Made by a program: the position numbers and the translations under genes. Below the pieces are notes generated by a model. The model had not been told where the DNA came from and searched no databases. It worked only from the letters and a program-made list of their open reading frames with translations. Of a stretch of 64,000 bases of DNA, positions 13,601 through 24,011 are shown one piece after another. Source of the DNA: Callipepla californica brunnescens (taxonomy: Eukaryota; Chordata; Aves; Galliformes; Odontophoridae); the NCBI GenBank assembly GCA_023055505.1, contig JALIRH010000003.1, positions 32,056,842 to 32,120,841 on the forward strand, read 5' to 3'. How positions within the stretch are numbered: the first letter of the stretch is position 1; every line of letters starts with the position of its first letter.

Positions 13601-14677
13601 CAGAAGTAGGGAGACCCTCTTGCTGAGGTCAAGAGGGAACCCTTGTTCTGGGAGGGCTGCACAAACCATGCCTTGTGCTGCTCTCTGCCCCCAGCCCCGA
13701 GACAGAGCCCCTGCAGGTCTGCGAGCGGGTGGCTGTTCTCAAGCCAGAGGCTCCACAAGGATTATTTGGCTGCAACATATCATATGACTTTGTTCTTAGA
13801 GTTACATTTTAACTGAGAAAGTTTAACAAGTATGACTTATGGGCTTCTAAAATTGGCAGCAGAAAAATGAGCTGAGGAAGTCATGGAAAAAAACCACAAG
13901 CGAGGCCATTCCATGTTATGCACAATTTCTGGGCTCTTTTTCCAATCTTCTGTTTTTTTGGATGGTGGAAAATATTTTCCAGCTACACAGGCCTGGCCTC
14001 TCTAAGTACGTATTTATGCCAAGTTTATAAAAAGCAGCTGCAGACAGGGTTGAATGAAAGGATTACACTGCTGTCTGTCTTCCAGAAGGTGCTTCAGTTC
14101 ACACCCTGTCCCACAGAGTGAGGCTCATTTCTCAAATCCCCATGAATGTATGTAAAGAGGGGCAGAATTCCAGCCTCGTAATACAAACAAATATGGCTGT
14201 ACACGTGAATGGGCATGGCTGTATGCACACCTCGCAAGCAGTGCTTCCTAGACACTGATGATTTAGCTCTCAGCATTGAGTTTATCCCTTTTTCTCTGAC
14301 CTCTCTGCTCTCTGCAGCCCCGTCCATCTTGCAGGAATACAGCGTTTGGGAGAGGGCTTCAGGGTCAGGACCCTGGTTACAGCACACAGCTGCTGTCTGC
14401 TTCACATATACCTCCTCCCAGGCTGCTCCCTCTGAAATTCAGGCTTCACCAACCTCACGTACAGCAAGGCTGCCAGCTTTTGAGTCTGAAGGGATGGCTG
14501 TAATCACACAGCCTGACCTCCTCCGCAGCACACTGCCAGAGAATTTCAATCTGGAGCCGGCACAGCGGAGGCATAACCTTAATTTTCAGCCGTATCTTGT
14601 TGCAGCCTTGGCGTGATACACCAGTCACAAGAGGAGAGTCACAAATAATTCTTCACTCTCCCCAGCAGAATATCTGC

Positions 14678-14697
14678 GGGGGGGGGGGGGGGGGGGG
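14678..14697 (+). repeat. Poly(G) tract (20 G), G-quadruplex candidate
   Basis: Twenty consecutive G on the plus strand, followed shortly by another G5. Length-unstable and likely able to form a G-quadruplex. It sits about 0.5 kb from the candidate CTCF pair. Confidence 0.85.
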
Positions 14698-15192
14698 TGC
14701 GAGGGGGACACAAACTGAAAGTAAATGGATATGAAAAGGTAAGGTAGGTGGTAAACTGCAGATTGTACATTACAGAACCGTACCCTGCTGGCTTTGCAGT
14801 ACCTTAGAATAACAGCACTGAGAACGACAGTGTTACATCAGGAATATCGGTCAAGACAATATTTCCTGGCAATTGTTTGAGAAATGCTTTTCTCACAGCT
14901 AATTGCCCCCAAGAGACTGTGTTTTCTCTGTTTTTAGGAGAGTGATTAAGAAAGAAAGTTTTTAAACCTCTGCACCCTGCTGTGGGACAAAGAGCTGGGG
15001 CGGGGGATGGGGGGGTAAGGGAAGGAAAAAAGAAAAGAAAAAGGCACAATGGCTGTAATGTTCTACGAAATGATTTTGCTCTGTTCTCTTGCCGGGGTGG
15101 TGGGCGCAATCACCAGTTTGGCAGAGATAAATACAGAAAAACAAGAATTGTACAGGAAGGAAAAGGGGAGTCCTGACTCCAGAGAACCACAT

Positions 15193-15205
15193 TGCCATCT
15201 AGTGG
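15193..15205 (-). promoter_or_regulatory. Candidate CTCF site (minus orientation)
   Basis: The minus strand reads CCACTAGATGGCA, a close match to the CTCF core (CCASYAGRKGGC). Identified by eye; occupancy is unknown. Confidence 0.5.
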
Positions 15206-15399
15206 CATTGTCTCTGGCGAGCCAGAATTCATGGGACCCTGCACGCTCCTACCTCACCTCCCTGTGCCTATACATTAAGTGCTTTGGTGATGATGGATTT
15301 TCTTTGCGTGCTGGAAAGAACCTTTCAACACTGAAAGAAGAGACAAAATACAAAGTCCCTCCAATAGCGAAAGGAAGGCACTCCACCTTTAGAAGACAC

Positions 15400-15413
15400 C
15401 GAGCAGAGGGCAG
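15400..15413 (+). promoter_or_regulatory. Candidate CTCF site (plus orientation)
   Basis: The plus strand reads CGAGCAGAGGGCAG, matching the CTCF core at 13 of 14 positions. With the site at 15193-15205 it forms a divergent pair about 200 bp apart. Confidence 0.4.
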
Positions 15414-18309
15414 AGGACAGCAAACTGATTGTTCTGTATGACTTTCTTGCACTGAGTTAAAAAAAAAAAAGAGCTTGGTGCATGTGAATTCTGGTGTACA
15501 CTGAAAGATGTTGAACTTGAAAGTTCTGACCAAAGCAGACTCCTGTTTAGCCAGAAAACCACAGTCCTGGTGCCTGAACTCTTCTGCTGGAAGAGACCAC
15601 CATTTTGGGAAGCAAGAGAAGCATCCAAGACTGCCTGCAAAACCGCCTCTTGGCAAAGGCCTTTCTGCTCTTGTACATCCCATTGGAAACATGCTCGTTC
15701 TCACACCTTACGGGCAGTGAGAAGTGTTCAGCAGTAGATTTCATTTAAGTCTGGTGCAAAGAACAGTATGTCTGGCTAATCATTAGCTTTGGCCCCTGGA
15801 TCCTGAGAGGCCTCCCAAGAGCACAGCTGTTCTGTTTATGCCCGGAATAGCCAGGTCAGCAAGGGTGATACTCTGATAGCAGCAAAAATAACCTGGCTTT
15901 TCCAAGAAAGAACAAAACAGTTAATTTCCCCAAAATGAAGATAACCTATGTTGCTCCAGTAAATCAGTCCTACAGCAGCCTTTCTGCAAAAGCTCAGAGA
16001 TCCTATTTGAATACCTTGATGACCACAAATAGAAGGATGACCTATGAATACTTTGTATTTACAAAGTCCTTGCCGAATCGATCAACAACAAAGGTTGTGT
16101 TGTCACCCTGAGACCGAGCACGGAACACATGGAACATTACCAGGAGGTGGGGAGACAGAATTTAAACAGTAAATTGAAAAAAGGAAAGGTCATGAAGAAT
16201 GCCGAGCCCGAGCGGCGGCTGCCTGTGGCAGACCACAATCCATTTTCTTAGAACTTTTACTTAAAGCCAGGGAGACACGATTGCTTTTACTGAAAATACG
16301 CTGCCCAAGGTAGGAAACATCGACCTGAGAAAAGATCTATAGTGCAATGACAGGTATTAACAGGCCTGCTGAAAACTTCTGAGGGCAACCCAGCAGAGAG
16401 AACACTGCCACTGACTGACCTTGGCTGAGCTTCATAAGCAAACACCACCCTGAAAACAATCAAAATGAAGGGAGCAACTCTACACACAAGCCAGATGTTT
16501 CCCCTGCTTCACATTTTTTGACAAAAAGCAGGGGAAGAATACTTCCTAATATCAGCATATTCCATGTCAGGGTCTCTGTGTTAAAACCAATTTAAATTAT
16601 CAGTATGTAGATACATGGTTGCCCAGAGAATCCAAGGCACTGAAGGGCTCAGTCCAAGCTCTCACTAAGAAGCAGACGCCCTGCTGGTTCAGGAAGGTGG
16701 CAGCCCACACCTGTCCAATCATCCAGTCTTCTGTACATAGTTACCACACAGCCAGCTCCTGCCAAGAGCATTTCTCTCCTTTTCAGGTATCATCTTGAAA
16801 GCAGAAAAGGAGAGAAACACTTGATAAGGTCTGCTCTAACCATGGGGCCTTTGAGCAACAAAGGTAAGCTGCAGAAAGCTGCGTTATTTGTAATGCAAAA
16901 TGGCCAACACTAGGATACAAATTTCTTGCAGTGAAGTACTTCTCCAGTTCCTCACATATTCACAGTTTGCTATTCAACATACAGGAAGATGCTGACTCAC
17001 TGCATTGCTTTCTAGGCTGTTTGCTTATGCCTCTTTAACACCAGAGTTCCAGCATTTCCATTTGCATGATGAGGGTCACCAAAACTAACTGCAGTAACTA
17101 TGACATAGAACCCAAAGTGTTTTAAAGCGACTTTTGACAGAACTGTCAGAGCTCCTTTTAACGTTGCTATTACACAGCAAGACAAATTCTGAAAGACTGC
17201 TTCTTAATACTCACAGTGCTACCTATGAAATGCAGGACTACCCACGCTGCCAGCAGAATAATTAACCCAGTGTTGACAGTTCATGGTATTTGATTTCAGT
17301 ATGGGGGATGGAGGTTGTTCTGCCTCAAATATTTTCAACCATGAAGAGATGTTTAATGCTTGGTTTGCTGGTATTTTTTTGGAAGGTTCCATGATTTACA
17401 ACCAGGTCAGCAGTCGGTTGAGGCCTGATTTTTCCTGATGGCAACAGTAACTAGTACTGAGTACTCAACCAGTCTGAAAATGGCATGATGTAGAAAAGAA
17501 ACACGTTTTAGAGCTATATGCATAAATCAGATCAACAAAACACCCACCCAATAAATAACAAACCAATCAGACTTTCCTAAACCTTACCTTCTCCCTTCCT
17601 GTTTCCTCTCCCCATGTCCTGATCTTGGTTGCTTAGGTTTCCCTAAGGAAGGGTCCATGCAGAATAAGTTACAGGATCAGGACCACAGGCTGTGAACTTG
17701 CAGAAGCACAGACTTCCTCTTGACAGATTCTTCAGTGTCACACACATCTCTGCTGACACAGAAGTAATAATAATATTTTCATGCTAAGAATTCTGCCAGT
17801 GCCAATGGCCGGTAGATGACATCCCAAAAGAGAAGTAAAAAAGGGCCCACGGCTTTGTCAGAAAATTTCTAAGCCAAGGAGCCCGATGTTAAAAGCTCAG
17901 ACCTTTAGATGGAGAGAGAAACGCACATGAAATGGAAAACAAATAGCAACCCTTCATGTTTATGCAAATTCAGCTGAGTACCATTATAGCAAACACCCAA
18001 ACTGGAAGAGCTTGGTAAAGGCGGAGGCTACAACCTGGGAACAGATGGGGTTTCTCTTCTTTATATATACAAAAGCTTCCATCTCCTTCATTCTATGAGT
18101 TGGCAGTCTTCACTTACAGGAACGAGCAATCACAGAACACCAGGTCAGTGTGTGGTGAAGGTACATTTTCCCTCAAAACCTAACACCGTTCCCAGCAATA
18201 ATGAGATACTGCTCTGAATTGATTACGTGTGTACTATCAATTAAAAACACCAGCAGAGACTTTCTCAAAGAACATGCTTGCTCAGGAATCCCTTTTCTCC
18301 ATTTCTCCA

Positions 18310-18425
18310 TTTAATTAGTCATTGCATTATAATTAACAAATTCATGCAATAATCATTGTCATTTTAATCATCACAGCGGAAAGTACATTACTTCTAATTA
18401 AACAATTTTAAATACAACAAAAGAT
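18310..18425. promoter_or_regulatory. TAAT-rich homeodomain-type motif cluster
   Basis: Within about 115 bp there are many ATTA/TAAT cores, including TTAATTAG and TAATTAA types, plus octamer-like ATGCAATAATC and ATTTTAATCATC elements. This density is typical of homeobox-bound developmental enhancers, but AT richness alone could give part of it. No ORF or repeat overlaps it. Confidence 0.3.
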
Positions 18426-19448
18426 GCTAATCGGGTTGTTCCAGAGCTCCAGGAAATGCTCTTTTACATACATGCCAAAGCGGGCAAGGATTTGTTTGTT
18501 ACAGCAAATTTCTATGTCTTTCAGGCTACCTTGGAGGGTGTAACACATCCAGATTGACCTAAGTAGAGAAAAGCCTGGATTGCAGAGACAGTTTCTTTTA
18601 TTAAACAGCTTGCTTTCTCTAGGTACTTGCTATGTTTTAAGCAGACTCCGAAATATTTCATAACAACCAGTGAAATGTCTGGGAAAATGCTCACTGATGG
18701 ACAATAGAGGCTGAAAACTTCAATTTACACGTGCAGTACCAACATATGCCTTCCCCTGCAAATGCAACCACGAAGCACAGAAACAGCAATTCAGAAACAC
18801 AGGAGCGACTACGATTTGGTCTTAAGTCAGAGTGCTGTTCTGCTACAAATAGCTGCCTCCTAGGCACCAGAGAGTCTACTAGCTCCTCCATGTCAGCTAC
18901 AGGATTGCAACAAAACTGAGCCCTAATGCCAACATTTTGCTTATTTGGGGGAGAGGGAGGAGGGAAAGTGAGAGGTGGTTAAGCCCTCCTCACGCATCCC
19001 AACTCCAGGCTGAAGCTGTGTATTTCTGTTCCACCCCTACTGCAGTTGACAGCCCTAGTTTCACTCAGGCTAACAAAGCTCATCCCGAAAAATCACATCT
19101 GGGCAGGGGGAATCCTCTGATGTGTCAGGAACGACATGCAGTTGCATCTTCTGGTAGGGCTTAAGTTGCACAGTGCAGGTGGCTTCCCTATATACCTGGT
19201 TTGGGCTGAGGGATGGAGGGGAAAGGAAATGACTGCAATCATATAACCACAGCAAATCTCTGAGGATTTGAAGCGCCAAAATTGGGTGTCAGTACAAACA
19301 GATGTCACTGCTGCCCCCACTGGCCCTGTCTCATACACTGTATCAAATCTGTTTGGACAAAATGCTGCATTGCAACACCCTCCCAGACGTGAAGATTCTG
19401 AAAATGGGGATTTTGCAAGATGAGCTTGCACAAAACAGATGTGCAAAA

Positions 19449-19462
19449 CTGCCCTCTGCTGT
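19449..19462 (-). promoter_or_regulatory. Candidate CTCF site (minus orientation)
   Basis: The minus strand reads ACAGCAGAGGGCAG, matching the CTCF core at 13 of 14 positions. It is convergent with the plus-oriented site at 15.40 kb. Confidence 0.4.
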
Positions 19463-20585
19463 TTAGATTAAGACCTTCTCAAATAAACTATAACACAACC
19501 AAATTAGCTTTTCACAGCTGTAAGAGTCCAAGTAGAGAAGAGGCAGAACTATCTGGCAGCAGTTGTTTCCTGTCTCCATGCAGAGCAGAAATTTGATATT
19601 TGAAAGCCGCTCATAAGCTGTATCGCAGCACCCCATTCAGTGACCATCCCAGAATGGGTGAGCACCAATCACACCCTTATCCCAAACACAACGAGTTAAA
19701 AACATCCTCGGAGTGCAATGGAAATGATGATAGGTGTTTGTGAGCAAGAGCTCCAAGACACATGTCTATTAAGCCATTAAATCAAGGCCTGACCTTCACA
19801 ACCCAGGAACTGGAACTACATCTCTAGAGACAAAAGCTAAGAGTGTACAAGCCTTTAGGAATTCATGATTATTAGGTTACAGCATTGATCAGGAAACACA
19901 GAGGGCAGTCACCTTATCTAATGACAGACAGTAAACAGACTGTTAAGGTAGCACCTGTAGGCCCCTACTGCAGAGAAACAAGCGAGAAGCCCTCCTTTTT
20001 CAGCACAAATAGAAAGTACTGCAATTGGAAAGAACCTGCCCATTACCTAGCTCCAGTAAGATGGTCAGCCTGGTACAGAATATCACAGGAGGGCCAGCTG
20101 TTTTACGTGGCTTCATTCACACATTTGTATACAGGACGTGACAAATTCTGCCCTCAGAGAACAGCACTGAATGCCCACATCTTTGGGAAGCTCCATTTTG
20201 GTACAACTGCAGAGCGCAAGTACCAGAAGTTCAGCTCCTGTAGTGCCTAAAAGCTACCTGTCCTTATGAACTAAGCACATGTCAGACCTTTGCAAGACAG
20301 ACTTTTGATCAAATGTGACTGCTACACAGACAGGGGTTTTATTTTCAGTCCTCCCCCAAACAAAAGTGTAACCTGTACTGGACAGTGTGAGCGTACAAAT
20401 TGAAAACCAAACCAAGATCTGGGTTCAACAGAAACCTTGAAGAAATTCTGTTCTTCACATCAACCTTATTCATACCTGTGTATTTAAAAAACTCAGCAGC
20501 TCAGGCATACCATTCTACCTGCCTCTGAAACTCAGTAAAAGCACTTAATGACCACGTCAAAGACTCCCTTGATGTTTAAGTCACA

Positions 20586-20591
20586 TTTATT
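20586..20591 (-). terminator. Possible distal poly(A) signal of TOMM20
   Basis: AATAAA on the minus strand, the next such hexamer I found beyond the proximal TOMM20 signal. Its use would give a 3' UTR of about 3.4 kb, similar in scale to the long 3' UTR known for mammalian TOMM20. The 20.6-23.6 kb interval carries no obvious repeat, which is compatible with UTR. Confidence 0.3.
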
Positions 20592-20961
20592 TTAACACAG
20601 CGGTGTCACACAGGGCCAGTGTTGAGCCTAAGGGACTCTCATCAATGGATGTACAAATGAAATTTGAGAACGATTGTTCTGGGTGCATAAATAGTTTGAG
20701 CTTTACTTTGATGATGGTTTGCTAACCTCCTACGCAGCAGGACTAGGGCTGGGACCTCTCCATTTTTCAAGTTAAGGGCAACAGTAATATTCTGTCGTAC
20801 CTCAGGGTAAAGAAATCAGTGCCGGATGATTCAGTGTGTGCCTGAACATTCTGCTTTTGGATTTGATCCCGTTATCTGAAAAGCTTTATGGTGAGCCATC
20901 AAAGAAAGGTAGTTCTGCACGATCATGAAAGTAGCTGTTGGTTGTAGATTGTTAGGTGGCC

Positions 20962-20986
20962 TTTGTTTGTTTGTTTGTTTGTTTTT
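20962..20986 (+). repeat. (TTTG)n microsatellite
   Basis: About five to six consecutive TTTG units ending in a T run. Simple sequence. Confidence 0.8.
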
Positions 20987-23590
20987 TGCTATAAAAGCTG
21001 TCAGAGAAACTTGTAACTGGTGACAAGAGACTTCCTAACATAAAATTAACAGGCCTCCTTTATGAGAAATTCCCAGAGTGGTCACACACTGAAACCAAAT
21101 GCCTCATTCCTGGAGCACTACAGAGCAGAGAATGGCTCTGAGAGAAACAGCAGCTTTACCTGCAGCGAAGCACGATTACAGACATTATTTACCAGCAGCT
21201 GTGAGCTCACCAGCAGGAAATCCACAACTGAATAGTTCACTTCCATCTTTTTCTTAAATTGCACAGCTTAAAAAGGAATACAGTACCGTGTACAGCTAAG
21301 GCAACAGCATTACTACTACTGATGCAACAACATGCATCACTACCACTGCAATTTCAATGGCTTGCATCTTTGCTCATGCCTGAAACAAGTTTTAAGTTAT
21401 GGCCTCTTATATCTGTGGGCTGTGCGTGCTAGCTACACTAGTGGGAGCCTGCCACTGCTGGAACAATATCAAATTCCCATTCTAGACACCATCTTTCATA
21501 CAGTTTTATCTTCAGCTTTAAGAAAAAAAAAAAATCAGTCTTATTAAAAGAATTCCACATTCCCACCCTATTAGCCAAGGCACTCAAATCAGGTATCAGA
21601 GCTTGCATCAGCATACTAACCAGGTACTTTGGGATTATAACATTTGAGATTATATTGGTACTTCTTAAGGCTTCAATTAAATCCATTTCGTTCATGTCTA
21701 GTTTTTTAGGATCAAGAGAACTAAAAAGGTATAAAGTAGCATGGGTACATACAACAACTGTTAAAGCAATGAACTGTTGCAGACACAATCAGACTATTGA
21801 TGAGTCTTCCACCAAAGGAACTGACAGCACATTTGCTAAAATACTTAATTAGGAAAGCACTGCTGTAAGCTAAACTGGGAATTCAAAGTGGCAACACTAT
21901 ACCAAAGAGCGCAGAGAACTATTCAGTCTTGAAGGAAGGGTGTCTTACACTGTTTGAGTTTTAAGGCAGCTTGATCTACTTTAAGAAGCTAAAAGATGAA
22001 CCAAGAAGATCTTACAGTGAAACTGCCACCACCACCAAGGACAGCAGGTAAATATAGGAACATCTCTGTCAGCATCATCTGTGAATTTTTCCAAATCTTT
22101 AAAATTAAGAAGTAAAAGGCAAAGTCCTCCAAAAAGTCCAGCTGCATCCCCTAAGCACAGAACCTTCTACTACTCCGTGGTATTTGTATTATATACCTTA
22201 TGCACAGGATAACTTTATCTAACGCGGAATAAAAGAGGAAAACAGACACCGTGACCTGAAGATGATGGCTAAGTTTTACTCCTATCTTATACCACCCGAA
22301 CAACAACAACAAAAAACAAATTATAGTCAGCTGTTTGAGAAATGTTGTTCCTATCAGCCATTAACTTCAACATTCACTTCATTTCAGAAAGATTCAACAG
22401 CAGCTCAAACTTGGGGAAACTCTATTTTCAAGGTATTAGCAGGGAAATTTATCCACCACAGCAAAATGAACTGTCCAAGCTGATGGACTCAGCAAGAGCC
22501 ACACGTACTCTGAAGTTTTGGTATACGACAAGCAGGTGACCATGAACCTTCCACTTAACCTCTCCAAGACTCTGTGTGAGGTAACTTCTGAAACAATGGG
22601 ACCTGTTTTGGAAGATTCTGCCTTCACAGAAGCATACAGCAGGCTGAAGCAAGAAAGAGATATATAGGAATGTTAGCCAGAGTATCCTACTTCTAGTCAG
22701 ACTGTGCCAATCAAGTACCTTCCTATCAGTGCAACAGCATCATTAGACCAAAGCACTCTTCTCTCTTCTTTTCACAAAACTGAAACAAGTCACAATGCCA
22801 AAATTATAAAGCCATTTTTTTTTCCTGCCATCTGTGTGGCCTTAACACAAGAACAGAAAACGGCAAAACTAACCTGCTTTAATTTCAAATTTAGAATATC
22901 CTATCAAGGGAAAACGAGTAGTAGAAGTATTCTTCTGAAAACATATTTAGGTCTACGTATTTTCCTTGTTTTCTCTGCATACTGACATTTTACATCTTGC
23001 CAATTGCAGCAGTTTTAGCTAGCTTAGCCTGGGGATGTCATCATCTTACCATTCTGACTTGAATCAGCACAAAAAAAAATTCAAGTCAAATGCCAAGCAC
23101 TGCTAAATATTTTCTATGATCTTGAAAACCAGAGACTGAAACGTTAATCATCCTACGAAAAGGCTAAACACTTTCAATAACAGTATCTTTGTGCTCTTAA
23201 AATATGCCCACGGTTCCATTCTAAACAGCTTTACTTCAGACTACTGCTTTAATAGAGTTCCCTGTTGGCAGATATGGCTTTGATATGCATCACTATAGGT
23301 CGTACTGATCCTGACAAATAGATCTCTCGCTCTTCCTGCAGCTCAGTCACCTATTACCATTCTGATTTGCATTCCTTCTTTGATGTGACCAGTTACTGTT
23401 TAAATGATCACATGCCTATTTTCTCAGGGAATCACATGAGGTTTTGAATTAACTAAAACCACTGGAAGACCAGCCGTAACATAATTATTTTTTTTAATGT
23501 TGTTCTTTTTAGATTATTTGCTCTGCTCTGACACCCAAATGTTCTGGAATTTAAAGCAGTACTATAGGGACACACGAGTGTGGATAAATC

Positions 23591-23596
23591 TTTATT
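23591..23596 (-). terminator. TOMM20 proximal poly(A) signal
   Basis: AATAAA on the minus strand about 370 bases after the TOMM20 stop, with a GTGTGT element about 20-25 bases further downstream. This is the nearest canonical signal to the stop codon, so the short mRNA form should end near 23.57 kb. Confidence 0.6.
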
Positions 23597-23966
23597 GCCA
23601 TAACTTCTTTTTTTAATTTTTCTTTTTTTTTTTTTTCAAAAAATGAGCATTGGGTTTTCAATAGGTTGTAGTTTTATGTCTTTATATGTACAACATTACA
23701 ACTGCATATTTTAATAATAATGAAGTTAGTGATACTTTGATAACTCAACACAGTGTATTTATAAAATGAATTTTTATCAAAATACACTTTTCACTGGGAT
23801 AATAAATAAAATCCTGTGAAACCCACCTACACAAAGTTAATTTTAACTCTGGTAGAACCCGATGTGGTACACAGTCCATTAACTACTATGTTTGCCCCTT
23901 TATCCCCCTACTGATGCTCATCTTCTGGGGTAAGAAAACACTTTTTCCCCCTGTTGTGGTGTGACC
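23597..23966 (-). other. TOMM20 3' UTR (proximal form)
   Basis: AT-rich non-coding sequence between the TOMM20 stop codon and the proximal AATAAA, with several ATTAAA-like variants inside it. Confidence 0.6.
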
Positions 23967-24011
23967 TCATTCAACATCATCTTCAGCCAAGCACTGTGCA
24001 CTTACAATTCT
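23967..24011 (-). CDS. TOMM20: TOMM20 coding exon 5 (last)
   Basis: Encodes [14 protein letters not shown] and a TGA stop after a strong pyrimidine-rich acceptor (TTCTTACAG). It contains a perfect GTAAGT six bases into the exon, which could act as a cryptic donor. The acidic tail is characteristic of TOM20. Confidence 0.95.
   Translation of the reverse strand, partial: RIVSAQCLAEDDVE

Larger units (their letters stand above)
1..23560. other. Gene-poor intergenic flank downstream of TOMM20
   Basis: No open reading frame in this stretch joins to splice sites or resembles a family I recognise. The longest are 100-160 codons with ordinary random composition. Base composition alternates between AT-rich stretches and moderately GC-rich patches (about 2.6-3.4, 5.8-6.2, 10.5-11.5 and 12.3-13.7 kb). 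I saw no CR1 copy here, in contrast to the gene-bearing half. By synteny with other vertebrates the next gene to the left should be IRF2BP2, so this is probably regulatory and/or lncRNA territory; that is inference. Local features are listed separately. If TOMM20 uses its distal poly(A) signal, the part right of about 20.57 kb is its 3' UTR. Confidence 0.6.

Noticed and set aside
21438..21788. 116-codon minus-strand ORF left of TOMM20
   Set aside because: Could lie in a long TOMM20 3' UTR; low-complexity Phe/Lys stretches and no family resemblance.
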